The notes beneath the pieces were generated by a model that saw only the letters and a list, made by a program, of their open reading frames with translations, made no database searches and was not told the origin of the DNA. This document shows, in pieces, positions 7,258-13,408 of a stretch of 13,408 bases of DNA. The stretch spans positions 172,370 to 185,777 of the forward strand of contig CP070645.1 in NCBI GenBank assembly GCA_020354275.1, given 5' to 3'. The stretch comes from Dehalococcoidales bacterium (lineage in GTDB: Bacteria; Chloroflexota; Dehalococcoidia; Dehalococcoidales; UBA2162). Position 1 is the first letter of the stretch; every line of letters begins with the position of its first letter. Made by a program: the position numbers and the translations under genes.

Positions 7258-7920
7258 ATGAAAAAAATAAGGATCTTACTTGCCGATGACCACCCGGTAT
7301 TTCGTGAAGGCGTAAAGAAGCTACTCTCAGAAGAGCCGGACCTTGATGTTATCGGCGAAGCCGATACTGGTCAAGAAGCGGTCAGGCTGGCCAATGAGCT
7401 TAAACCAGACGTGGTACTGATGGACATTATGATGCCCCAGCTCAACGGTATCGAAGCTGCCAGGCAGATAAAAGCAGCCCTCCCCACCACGGCCATCCTC
7501 ATCATAAGTGCTTATAATTACGAGTCATATATCCTGGACGCGTTGCGGGTCGGGGTAGCCGGTTTCCTGCATAAAGGGGCACGCAGCAGTGAATTACTCA
7601 AAGCCATAAAGACAGTCCTGGTCGGCGAACCGGTGCTCGATCCCACGATAGCCTACAATATGCTATCCCGCGCGGTTTCCTCCGACGAATCCAGTCCCAA
7701 GATAAGACTGGAGCAACTGCATAACCGTGAGCTTGAAGTGCTAAAGCTGGCGGCTAAAGGAATGACCAACAAAGAAATCGCTGAGGAGCTTATTATCAGT
7801 GAACGCACGGTGCAAACACACTTCGCTAACATCTTCCGCAAGCTTGATGTCGGTTCGCGGATTGAGGCCCTGCTGTACGCTTTCAAGCAAGGCTGGCTTC
7901 TACTGGAAGACCTGCCTTAG
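7258..7920 (+). CDS. NarL/FixJ-family response regulator
   Basis: A DNA-binding two-component regulator of 220 residues, full length for the family. The receiver domain (about 3-120) shows the acidic pair D10/D11 in LLADDHP, the phospho-acceptor D56 in VVLMDIMMP, S84 in LIISAYN and the conserved K106 in FLHKGA. A linker leads to a LuxR-type helix-turn-helix (about 153-215) with NRELEVLKLAAKGMTNKEIA, the recognition helix SERTVQTHFANIFRKL and the usual ending. Phosphorylation by the adjacent kinase should promote dimerisation and DNA binding. It is the first gene of the operon, 52 bp before the kinase. Its targets are unknown; the hairpin at 7133-7159 or the downstream small gene are possibilities. 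Confidence 0.95.
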   Translation: MKKIRILLADDHPVFREGVKKLLSEEPDLDVIGEADTGQEAVRLANELKPDVVLMDIMMPQLNGIEAARQIKAALPTTAILIISAYNYESYILDALRVGVAGFLHKGARSSELLKAIKTVLVGEPVLDPTIAYNMLSRAVSSDESSPKIRLEQLHNRELEVLKLAAKGMTNKEIAEELIISERTVQTHFANIFRKLDVGSRIEALLYAFKQGWLLLEDLP

Positions 7921-7972
7921 ACCGTCTTGACAATCGCTACCATAAATTAAACACCTGGCTCACGGGTGAATT

Positions 7973-9331
7973 TTGAAACCTGGACCCTTATACAGAAAAA
8001 AGAGATTAACGGTGCTCGGTAACCCCCACTTTTGGGGTATCACCGTTTTACTGGTTATAATCACCATCATTTACTATGGCGACCTTTTTGGCCTGGGTGA
8101 GTGGACCAGATTCGGCCAGTATTTCTTCGTTACGGAGACATTAAGAGACCTTCACCGCTCACTATTACTCATACCCCTGCTCTACTCTGCCATAATATTC
8201 AAGATTCCGGGAGCTATAACGGTCTCGGTGATAGCTTTCATCATCGTCTTACCGCGAGCAATCTTCATTTCACCAAATCCTGACCCGCTATTACGCTCGG
8301 TAGGTTTCATGGTCCTGGCCAGCCTGGCTACTATCTTGGTGGCTAAAGAGCGTAAACAGAGGGAAGAAATCGGTAACCTGGTGCAGTACCCTGAGGAGGA
8401 TCCCAACCCGGTACTGCAGGTTACCAAGGATGGCACTATTGTTTACGCCAACCAGGCCAGTTGGCCAATACTGAATACCTGGGGTGTCCAGGTCGATCAA
8501 CCTCTACCTGACCAATGGCGCAGCCTAACCGCGGAGATAAACAATAAAGACTCGCCCAAAGAATACGAGATCGAATGTGACGACCGTACCTTCTCCCTGA
8601 CAATCGCCCCGATAAAAAACGGCCGGTTCCTCAATTTATACGGACTCGATATCACCGAGAGGAAACGGCTTAATGAAAATATGCAGTTCTATATTTCAGA
8701 GATTACCAAGGCTCAGGAAGAAGAGCGCAAACGTATCTCCCGTGAGCTGCACGACGATACAGCCCAGACCGTTGCCAGATTGGGTCTGGATATTGACTAC
8801 CTGATCGGCAGCGGGGAACAACCCTACGAAGAGCTGAACAGACAGCTGGAAGAACTACGTAACCGGACCGATGACCTGCTGGAGGGGATACGTCGCTTCA
8901 GCCATGACCTGCGCCCCATTGTCCTTGACGAAACAGGCCTGGTCGGAGCATTGAACTGGCTAATTGATGATTTAAAAGCCCGGTATGAAAGTGATGTCTC
9001 CCTGGAGGTCACCGGCAACCCCAGGCGGCTATTAACTGACGCTGAACTGGTGTTGTTCCGTATTGCTCAGGAGGCCCTACAGAATATCAGCAAACACTCG
9101 CAGGCAACCCGGGTCCTAATTAACCTGGATTTCGGCCAGGATAATGTGATCCTAAGCATCAGTGATAATGGTCAGGGGTTTAACCTGGTTGAAAAGCTGG
9201 GTGATTATGTCTACCTGGGGAAGCTGGGGCTTATTGGAATGCAGGAAAGGGCTAAGCTGCTCAATGGTAACCTTGAAATACAGTCAGAGCCAGGGGAGGG
9301 GACGAGCATTCGGGTAGCAGTAAATGTGTAG
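7973..9331 (+). CDS. Membrane PAS sensor histidine kinase (HisKA_3/NarX-like)
   Basis: The likely partner of the preceding regulator, 452 residues. The N-terminus has four hydrophobic helices (about 20-39, 63-79, 80-98 and 108-124) with short loops and no large external sensor domain, so it probably senses within the membrane or internally. A PAS domain follows (about 138-228, ending LYGLDITERKRL). The HisKA_3 dimerisation helix holds the phospho-acceptor H260 in RELHDDTAQ (257-265). The ATPase domain shows FRIAQEALQNISKH (N box, 362-375), DNGQGF (398-403), GLIGMQERA (419-427) and GEGTS (441-445). The start is TTG 7973, with GGGTGA at 7964-7969; the codon two triplets upstream is a stop, so no longer form is possible. 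Signal unknown. Confidence 0.92.
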   Translation: MKPGPLYRKKRLTVLGNPHFWGITVLLVIITIIYYGDLFGLGEWTRFGQYFFVTETLRDLHRSLLLIPLLYSAIIFKIPGAITVSVIAFIIVLPRAIFISPNPDPLLRSVGFMVLASLATILVAKERKQREEIGNLVQYPEEDPNPVLQVTKDGTIVYANQASWPILNTWGVQVDQPLPDQWRSLTAEINNKDSPKEYEIECDDRTFSLTIAPIKNGRFLNLYGLDITERKRLNENMQFYISEITKAQEEERKRISRELHDDTAQTVARLGLDIDYLIGSGEQPYEELNRQLEELRNRTDDLLEGIRRFSHDLRPIVLDETGLVGALNWLIDDLKARYESDVSLEVTGNPRRLLTDAELVLFRIAQEALQNISKHSQATRVLINLDFGQDNVILSISDNGQGFNLVEKLGDYVYLGKLGLIGMQERAKLLNGNLEIQSEPGEGTSIRVAVNV

Positions 9332-9784
9332 ATAGCGGCTTATAGAATTTTTTATCAACTGTCTCCCCGGGGGAGTATGGTGGAGATATGAGATTGAGGG
9401 GAATAATAAGGAGATAAGAAAATGTAAAGAAATTGAATTCTGATAACTCATAAAATGTTAACTTTTTTAGCTGCCTGGACATGTAATCAATATATCTATT
9501 TCTTCTGGGCAGCTTCTTTTTTATCTGTGAGGTGACATAAATATCAACGAGTCTGCGACCAGTTTTAAACGGCGTGTAGAGACTGATTCAAGGCAAACTA
9601 AATTGAAAGGAAGGGATAAGTAGATTCACCTGTTGCCAGGATATGAGCTATTAAGCAAAAAGCATTAGTCAAACAGCGGCAAATTAGGTGTTTTATGAGG
9701 TTAGTAATAGGTACTACGGCGGAAGTTAGATTTGTTGTCCCGGTGCTAAGCTGATAGTGGGAATAAGAAGAGGAGGTGAAAACA
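9332..9784. other. Gene-poor region after the histidine kinase
   Basis: About 450 bp before the 55-residue gene. It contains a 13-bp GC-rich inverted repeat (CTCCCC-G-GGGGAG, 9362-9374) without a T-run, two tiny ribosome-binding-site-linked reading frames (9388-9417 and 9422-9427; see findings), the intrinsic terminator at 9469-9523, and the ribosome binding site of the next gene at 9771-9779. From 9530 to 9770 I see no gene, tRNA or convincing promoter. Confidence 0.5.
9469..9523 (+). terminator. Intrinsic terminator of the two-component operon
   Basis: AGCTGCCTGG (9469-9478) pairs with 9505-9514 as ten pairs, two of them G-T, around a 26-nt AT-rich loop. TTCTTTTTTAT follows directly. It lies about 140 bp after the kinase stop. 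The minus-strand side carries an A-run, so it acts in this direction only. The large loop lowers confidence somewhat. Confidence 0.6.
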
Positions 9785-9952
9785 ATGCAGTGGGAATTCA
9801 TAGTAGCGCTGGTGATAGCAATCCCCGTCGTCCTTTTACCGGTAGCTCTCGTCTGGTACCTGAACATCGGTGGTGTTTATACCGCCATCAAGGAAGCCAA
9901 AGAAAGACGGGTCGCCCGTGAGAAAGGAGCCAGAGAAGCAGCCCGTAATTAA
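9785..9952 (+). CDS. Small single-pass membrane protein, 55 residues
   Basis: The strong case for this short gene is its ribosome binding site: AGGAGGTGA at 9771-9779, five bases before the ATG, the best in the window. The product begins MQWEF, has one hydrophobic helix (about 5-26, rich in Val, Ile, Ala and Leu with two prolines), then WYLNIGG and a strongly basic amphipathic tail (about 35-55, KEAKERRVAREKG). The positive tail predicts an N-out, C-in topology with the helix lying on or near the inner membrane face. I cannot assign a family or function. It stands alone between the two-component terminator and the transglutaminase-like gene, on the same strand as both. It may act as a small regulator or assembly partner of a membrane complex, which is inference. 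Confidence 0.72.
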   Translation: MQWEFIVALVIAIPVVLLPVALVWYLNIGGVYTAIKEAKERRVAREKGAREAARN

Positions 9953-10227
9953 GGCCATATAGATATTCATTTTTAGCCCCTTTAGTCAGGAGATTACTAA
10001 TAGTGTTGCCCAACCATAACCATACAGTTCGAGACCAGGCCAGGGATGTTGCTTTTAGCGAGACTGTTCCACTGCAAATTAAAGATACGGGTATTTTTAT
10101 CTGTTCCATGGGCATATGTCATCAAGATTTCTTACCGCTATTACGGCCAAACAGACGGGGGATACCTTCAACCTGGTGAATAAGAGGATTGTATTAAGAG
10201 CGGATATAGACAAAGGCAAACTGGATA
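9953..10227 (+). other. Spacer with two doubtful short reading frames
   Basis: Between the 55-residue gene and the transglutaminase-like gene. One frame runs from GTG 10003 to TGA 10179 (58 codons) with AGGAG at 9988-9992 ten bases upstream. Another runs from ATG 10116 to TAA 10256 (46 codons), has no ribosome binding site and overlaps the next gene by 29 bp. Neither resembles a family I know, and the two could be pieces of one decayed gene. No terminator was found. Confidence 0.3.
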
Positions 10228-11061
10228 ATGAAAGGTCTGTGGCAAAATCCACCTAAAACACTTATTGTTCTCTTAATACTCTCAGTTATCCTCAACAGCT
10301 TTTTATGGTACCAGCTGGAGAGCAGTAAAGCCGAGCTAGATGCCACCAAGAACCAGCTGGAAACGGTCGGTGAAGAGCAAACCGAAATAATTAACTGGTA
10401 CTCCGACCTGCGGGACCAGATCAATATACGTTTGGGGCAAGGGCAAAACGCCAGTAGTTTCATTACGCCCGATGACCCTTTAATCGAAACCAAAATCCAA
10501 GAAATTATTGATGGGCCCCCCAAAGATACCAGCGAATACTGGATGGACTGCTTCCGTATATATTGCTGGGTCAATTCTCACATCGGCTACACTATGGATA
10601 CTTATACACCCGTCCTTCCCGGAGCTACCAATGACTCCCTGAAATGGCGTCCGGACTTCTGGCGAATGCCTACCGAAACACTGAATGATGGTGTCGGTGA
10701 TTGCGAGGATATAGCCGTGCTGCTGGCCAGTATGCTAAAAAACTATACCGAAGGGAAATCTGACATCTGGGTACTGGGAATCAAGACCAGTGACCCCGAC
10801 CCGACAGGCCATGTTGCCGTTGTTCTACCAGTCGAGGGCAATGAACTGGCCATACTTGATCCATACGGCGGTTATTGCACCTGGGATTACCAACAAGACG
10901 AATTCATATTTGACAATGCCACCGTAGCTATTAACAAATGGATATCATACTGGGCGGAAAGCATGCCGGATGCCGAGGTGTTCGAGGTATTTTCTGACCA
11001 GTTCCATCATTACTTCAGTAGCACAGGTGGCTTTATCAACTGGGCAACTCAACGGAAATAG
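10228..11061 (+). CDS. Membrane-anchored transglutaminase-like cysteine protein
   Basis: A protein of 277 residues with an uncleaved N-terminal anchor (about 11-28, TLIVLLILSVILNSFLWY) followed by a short charged helix that may be a coiled coil (30-56); the rest should face outward. The core matches the transglutaminase-like/papain-type fold by its ordered catalytic triad: C159 in GVGDCEDIAVLLASML, H195 in TGHVAVVL and D211 in AILDPYGG. Cys-108, Cys-113 and Cys-217 lie outside the triad and might form disulfides. Family members act as proteases, amidases or crosslinkers; the substrate here is unknown. The start ATG 10228 has only weak upstream GG clusters, but the first TM follows at once. 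It converges on the solute-binding gene. Confidence 0.8.
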   Translation: MKGLWQNPPKTLIVLLILSVILNSFLWYQLESSKAELDATKNQLETVGEEQTEIINWYSDLRDQINIRLGQGQNASSFITPDDPLIETKIQEIIDGPPKDTSEYWMDCFRIYCWVNSHIGYTMDTYTPVLPGATNDSLKWRPDFWRMPTETLNDGVGDCEDIAVLLASMLKNYTEGKSDIWVLGIKTSDPDPTGHVAVVLPVEGNELAILDPYGGYCTWDYQQDEFIFDNATVAINKWISYWAESMPDAEVFEVFSDQFHHYFSSTGGFINWATQRK

Positions 11062-11133
11062 ACAAGCGTCTACCTCTGTTTAGACCAGCACATCAGCCCG
11101 ACTCAGACGGTCAATACCGTAGCTTACACCAGA

Positions 11134-11169
11134 AGAGGGGGCCAGAAAGCCTGAATCCGGCCCCTCTCT
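11134..11169. terminator. Hairpin between convergent genes, possible terminator
   Basis: AGAGGGGGCC (11134-11143) pairs with GGCCCCTCT (11159-11167) as nine pairs with one bulged G and a 15-nt loop. It lies between the stops at 11061 (plus) and 11196 (minus), where a shared terminator is expected. There is no T-run on either strand, so its termination role is uncertain. Confidence 0.4.
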
Positions 11170-11195
11170 ATCAGTACCGCTGAAGTTACCGGGAT

Positions 11196-13034
11196 TTACC
11201 TGGCAATCCCGCTCATTTCCTCCCTCAGCTCGGTGTCAATCCAGAGATAGTTAACCTGGTTATAGACATTCCAGTAACCCACGGAGATCTCACCATGCCA
11301 GCCCTTCAACCACGGCCAGTACAGGAAATAGGAATATGCTGCCGGCAGGTCTATCCAGTAGGTATGCGCCCTCATCTTGGGCTCCATCTCCTTCATCATG
11401 GTGCAGCATTTGTCCCAGTCGAGCATACTGGCGTTGAACTCCTCGAACCACTCGTTGAATTCTTCATTAACCAGCTTGCTGTAGTTCAGGTAGGAGTCCG
11501 TACGCCACTGGTTGCACTTGAGCACCGAGTTACTCACCGTACCGTAGTACATATCCTCATGCTGCCCGCCCATGGTTACGGAGCTGACCACCGGGCTGGT
11601 CCTAATATCAATCTCCACTGTAACGTTAAGATTCTTCGCCCAGTAATCCTTGACTATGGGCAGCACCCCCTCGGTGGAAGCCAGTACGGTGCAGGAAAAG
11701 CCATCGGGGTATCCGGCGTCAGTCATGAGATCCTTGGCCGCTTCCGGGTCATAGCCGTATAGCTTCTGAATGTCTTCAGAGTAACCTTCGAGCGGGGTGA
11801 ACATACATTCATATTCTTTAAGACCGGATATCGGCCCGACTATAATCTCGGCCAGACCTTCGTAGTAGTCGTTAACTATCGAGGGGTGGTCAATGGCCAG
11901 CATCAGCGCCTGTCTCACCCTGATATCGTCGTAGGGTAATTCGGGTTTGTCCAGCCGCATGAAAACAGCGCTGGAAGCGCTTGGCTGCCACTGGTCCCAT
12001 AACAGGTCGGGGTTGGTTCTCATCAGGGCCTCCCAGTCATCCTTGTTGACGCCGGGCCGGGCCTCGAGCTTGCCGGTACGGAAGGCCGCCTGGGCGGTGG
12101 TAGCATCCGGTATGATTAAGAACTCCACGCCATCAACATAGGGTAACTGCTGGTCGGGATGCAGAGGGTTGGTACGCCAGTAGTCAGGATTCCTCTCCCA
12201 GGTCAGCGAACTCGCCTGAACGTAGTCGGTTAGCAGGAATGGCCCCGTGCCCAGTGAAACCTCCCAATTGGATGCATCACCATATTCCTCAATTACTTCG
12301 GGGGCATGCATGAATACAAAGTCATTAGAGGCGAACAGAATCGGTACTTGCCATCCGGCAGGAACTTTCATCTCCACCGTCCAGTCATCCAGCGCCTGTA
12401 TGGATGTCGGTGCCCTTCCCCAGTCCGCACGGTAGGTGCCGGCCAGGTAAGACCCCGAGGCAGTATATGCCCGGTTCAGGTTAAAGGCGATGTCATGGGC
12501 ATTCAGCTCCCTCCCGTTAACTGGAGGTTTGTCATGGAAGTGCACACCCTGGCGGATGTGCCAGATGATAGTCTCGTCATCGGGTAGCTCGTAGCCAGTA
12601 GCCAGACAGGGTACCTCCATGTGCGGCAGGTAAATAGCGCTGATAGTCCCGGAAGACTCGCCGGTGCCCTGTGTCATCTTGGTCCAGTCGCCGGTGTACA
12701 GCTCGTCATGGGTCAAGGCAAGGTATGTAGACATGTATTGAGGGCAAGCCGCCAGGCAATCGTCAAAGCCGCGGACGTCTGTTGTCCGGGATAGGTGATA
12801 CCACCCGCCATACCTGGGCTTCTCCACCAGTTTACCGGCTGAATTTAGCACCATCCCTTCACCGACTTCCTCCTCATCCCCTCCGTTTACCTCCTCTTCC
12901 TCCCCGTTGACCTCCTCTTCCTCTCCGTTAAGGTCCTCTTCCTCATCGGTAGCCGCTTCACCACAGGAAGCTACCAGCAGACCGACCACCATCAAGCAGC
13001 TTACCAGTATCCAGATAAACTTCTTCTTCTCCAT
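11196..13034 (-). CDS. Family-5 extracellular solute-binding lipoprotein (oligopeptide/nickel type)
   Basis: The substrate-capturing lipoprotein of an ABC importer, 612 residues. The signal is a basic start (MEKKKF), a hydrophobic core and a lipobox VASC with lipidated Cys-24. An acidic linker of Asn-Gly-Glu repeats (31-60) tethers the binding domain. Family-5 landmarks appear in order: WHIRQGVHFHDKPP (158-171), the AHDIAFNLNRA stretch (179-189), GTGPFLLTDYV (262-272), ERNPDYWR (280-287), VRQALMLAIDH (373-383) and YDPEAAKDLMTDAGYP (428-443). Such proteins bind peptides, nickel chelates or sugars. AAGGAG at 13043-13048 lies 8 nt before the ATG. No permease or ATPase gene is in the window. A close paralogue lies 149 bp upstream on the same strand. 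Confidence 0.93.
   Translation of the reverse strand: MEKKKFIWILVSCLMVVGLLVASCGEAATDEEEDLNGEEEEVNGEEEEVNGGDEEEVGEGMVLNSAGKLVEKPRYGGWYHLSRTTDVRGFDDCLAACPQYMSTYLALTHDELYTGDWTKMTQGTGESSGTISAIYLPHMEVPCLATGYELPDDETIIWHIRQGVHFHDKPPVNGRELNAHDIAFNLNRAYTASGSYLAGTYRADWGRAPTSIQALDDWTVEMKVPAGWQVPILFASNDFVFMHAPEVIEEYGDASNWEVSLGTGPFLLTDYVQASSLTWERNPDYWRTNPLHPDQQLPYVDGVEFLIIPDATTAQAAFRTGKLEARPGVNKDDWEALMRTNPDLLWDQWQPSASSAVFMRLDKPELPYDDIRVRQALMLAIDHPSIVNDYYEGLAEIIVGPISGLKEYECMFTPLEGYSEDIQKLYGYDPEAAKDLMTDAGYPDGFSCTVLASTEGVLPIVKDYWAKNLNVTVEIDIRTSPVVSSVTMGGQHEDMYYGTVSNSVLKCNQWRTDSYLNYSKLVNEEFNEWFEEFNASMLDWDKCCTMMKEMEPKMRAHTYWIDLPAAYSYFLYWPWLKGWHGEISVGYWNVYNQVNYLWIDTELREEMSGIAR
12867..12932 (-). repeat. Tandem 21-bp repeat encoding the acidic linker
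   Basis: Inside the lipoprotein gene, LNGEEEE, VNGEEEE and VNGGDEEE follow in tandem (residues 35-56). The first two DNA units of 21 bp are almost identical and the third is diverged and 3 bp longer. The in-frame period means copy changes would alter only the tether length between the lipid anchor and the binding domain. Confidence 0.75.
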
Positions 13035-13105
13035 TTTATCCGCTCCTTAAATTTGGTTTATATAAATCGGTCTTTCCCGAGCGTCTATAATTAGGTTATA
13101 AACCC

Positions 13106-13146
13106 ATGGCTCCAGCCATAATAGGGTGGTGCGATGTAAACACCAC
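13106..13146. promoter_or_regulatory. Two inverted repeats upstream of the lipoprotein gene
   Basis: In the 149-bp gap between the paralogues lie ATGGCT-CC-AGCCAT (13106-13119, perfect 6-bp arms) and GTGGTG-N9-CACCAC (13126-13146, perfect 6-bp arms). The first looks like an operator or tight hairpin; the second could be a weak terminator or transcript-processing hairpin for the upstream paralogue. Neither has a T-run. I found no convincing -35/-10 pair beside them. Confidence 0.35.
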
Positions 13147-13183
13147 AGCCCATTCCCTTATCTGAGCAATGGAATTTCAACCC

Positions 13184-13408
13184 CTATCTACTTAGCCCAG
13201 TCATTTCTTCCCTCAGTTCCGTGTCTATCCAGAGATAGTTCATGTATTGATATACGTTCCAGTAGCCTACAGAGACCTCACCGTGCCAGCCCTTCAACCA
13301 CGGCCACCACATGAAGTAGGTATAATCGTTGGGAAGGTCGACAAAGTAGGCCTTCGCCCGCATCGTGGGCTCCATCTCCTTCATCATCCGGCAACACTCA
13401 TCATAGTC
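13184..13408 (-). CDS. Second family-5 solute-binding protein, C-terminal part only
   Basis: The frame is open to the window edge, so 74 residues of the C-terminus are visible and the rest lies beyond 13408. Aligned by eye, about 53 of the last 72 residues match the neighbouring lipoprotein without gaps, with shared blocks MMKEMEP, WPWLKGWHGE, SVGYWNVY and NYLWIDTELREEM. The paired cysteines (DECC here, DKCC in the neighbour) are kept. It should therefore be another ABC-importer binding protein of similar length. It is transcribed ahead of its paralogue on the same strand. Whether it has its own promoter, lipobox and acidic linker cannot be seen here. Confidence 0.88.
   Translation of the reverse strand, partial: DYDECCRMMKEMEPTMRAKAYFVDLPNDYTYFMWWPWLKGWHGEVSVGYWNVYQYMNYLWIDTELREEMTGLSR

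Noticed and set aside
9362..9374. CTCCCC-G-GGGGAG repeat as terminator of the histidine kinase
   Set aside because: A 1-nt centre cannot form a terminator loop without losing pairs, and no T-run follows; the hairpin at 9469-9523 fits better.
9598..9867. 89-codon minus-strand frame
   Set aside because: It is antisense to the 55-residue gene and its strong ribosome binding site, and has no ribosome binding site of its own.
11295..11762. 155-codon plus-strand frame inside the solute-binding gene
   Set aside because: It is antisense to conserved family-5 sequence, and its His/Pro/Val-rich composition is typical of a shadow frame.

Overview
The window is 13.4 kb of bacterial chromosome of roughly balanced base composition, with canonical Shine-Dalgarno sites (GGAGG and AGGAGGTGA) and sigma70-like promoters. 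The mix of genes suggests an uncultured Chloroflexota, perhaps Dehalococcoidia: an HAE3/MMPL-type RND pump behind a MarR regulator, tandem UspA proteins, NarL-type two-component genes, and tandem family-5 solute-binding lipoproteins with a long acidic linker. This placement is inferred from gene style; there is no rRNA or other marker gene. I see no CRISPR array, insertion sequence, integrase or phage gene.

Layout. (1) 1-1590: the end of an unidentified gene, a tRNA-Arg(CCT), then a minus-strand CaCA-family cation exchanger. A 15-bp near-copy of the tRNA 3' end lies beyond the exchanger, so the two copies bracket it. (2) 1500-4481: a promoter with a palindrome over its -10 box, then a marR gene joined by an ATGA overlap to a 12-TM RND exporter, a likely self-regulated efflux operon. 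(3) 4493-6913, minus strand: a tandem-UspA protein, a small zinc-ribbon protein and a GT-B glycosyltransferase, closely packed and probably one transcript. It converges on the RND gene with 11 bp between stop codons. (4) 7200-9525: a well-formed promoter, a NarL/FixJ response regulator, a membrane PAS histidine kinase and an intrinsic terminator. (5) 9332-11061: gene-poor DNA holding a 55-residue single-TM protein with a near-perfect ribosome binding site, then a membrane-anchored transglutaminase-like protein. (6) 11196-13408, minus strand: a family-5 solute-binding lipoprotein and the C-terminal end of a close tandem paralogue cut by the window edge.

Most of the genes act at the cell envelope: ion exchange, efflux, glycosylation, an anchored cysteine transglutaminase/protease fold and solute capture. 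Three regulatory inputs are present: MarR, Usp and the two-component pair. No complete new defence or biosynthetic system is evident. The items most worth a second look are the 55-residue membrane protein, the Usp/zinc-ribbon/glycosyltransferase operon, the marR promoter palindrome, the tRNA-end repeat around the exchanger, and the mini-ORFs and terminator after the histidine kinase.
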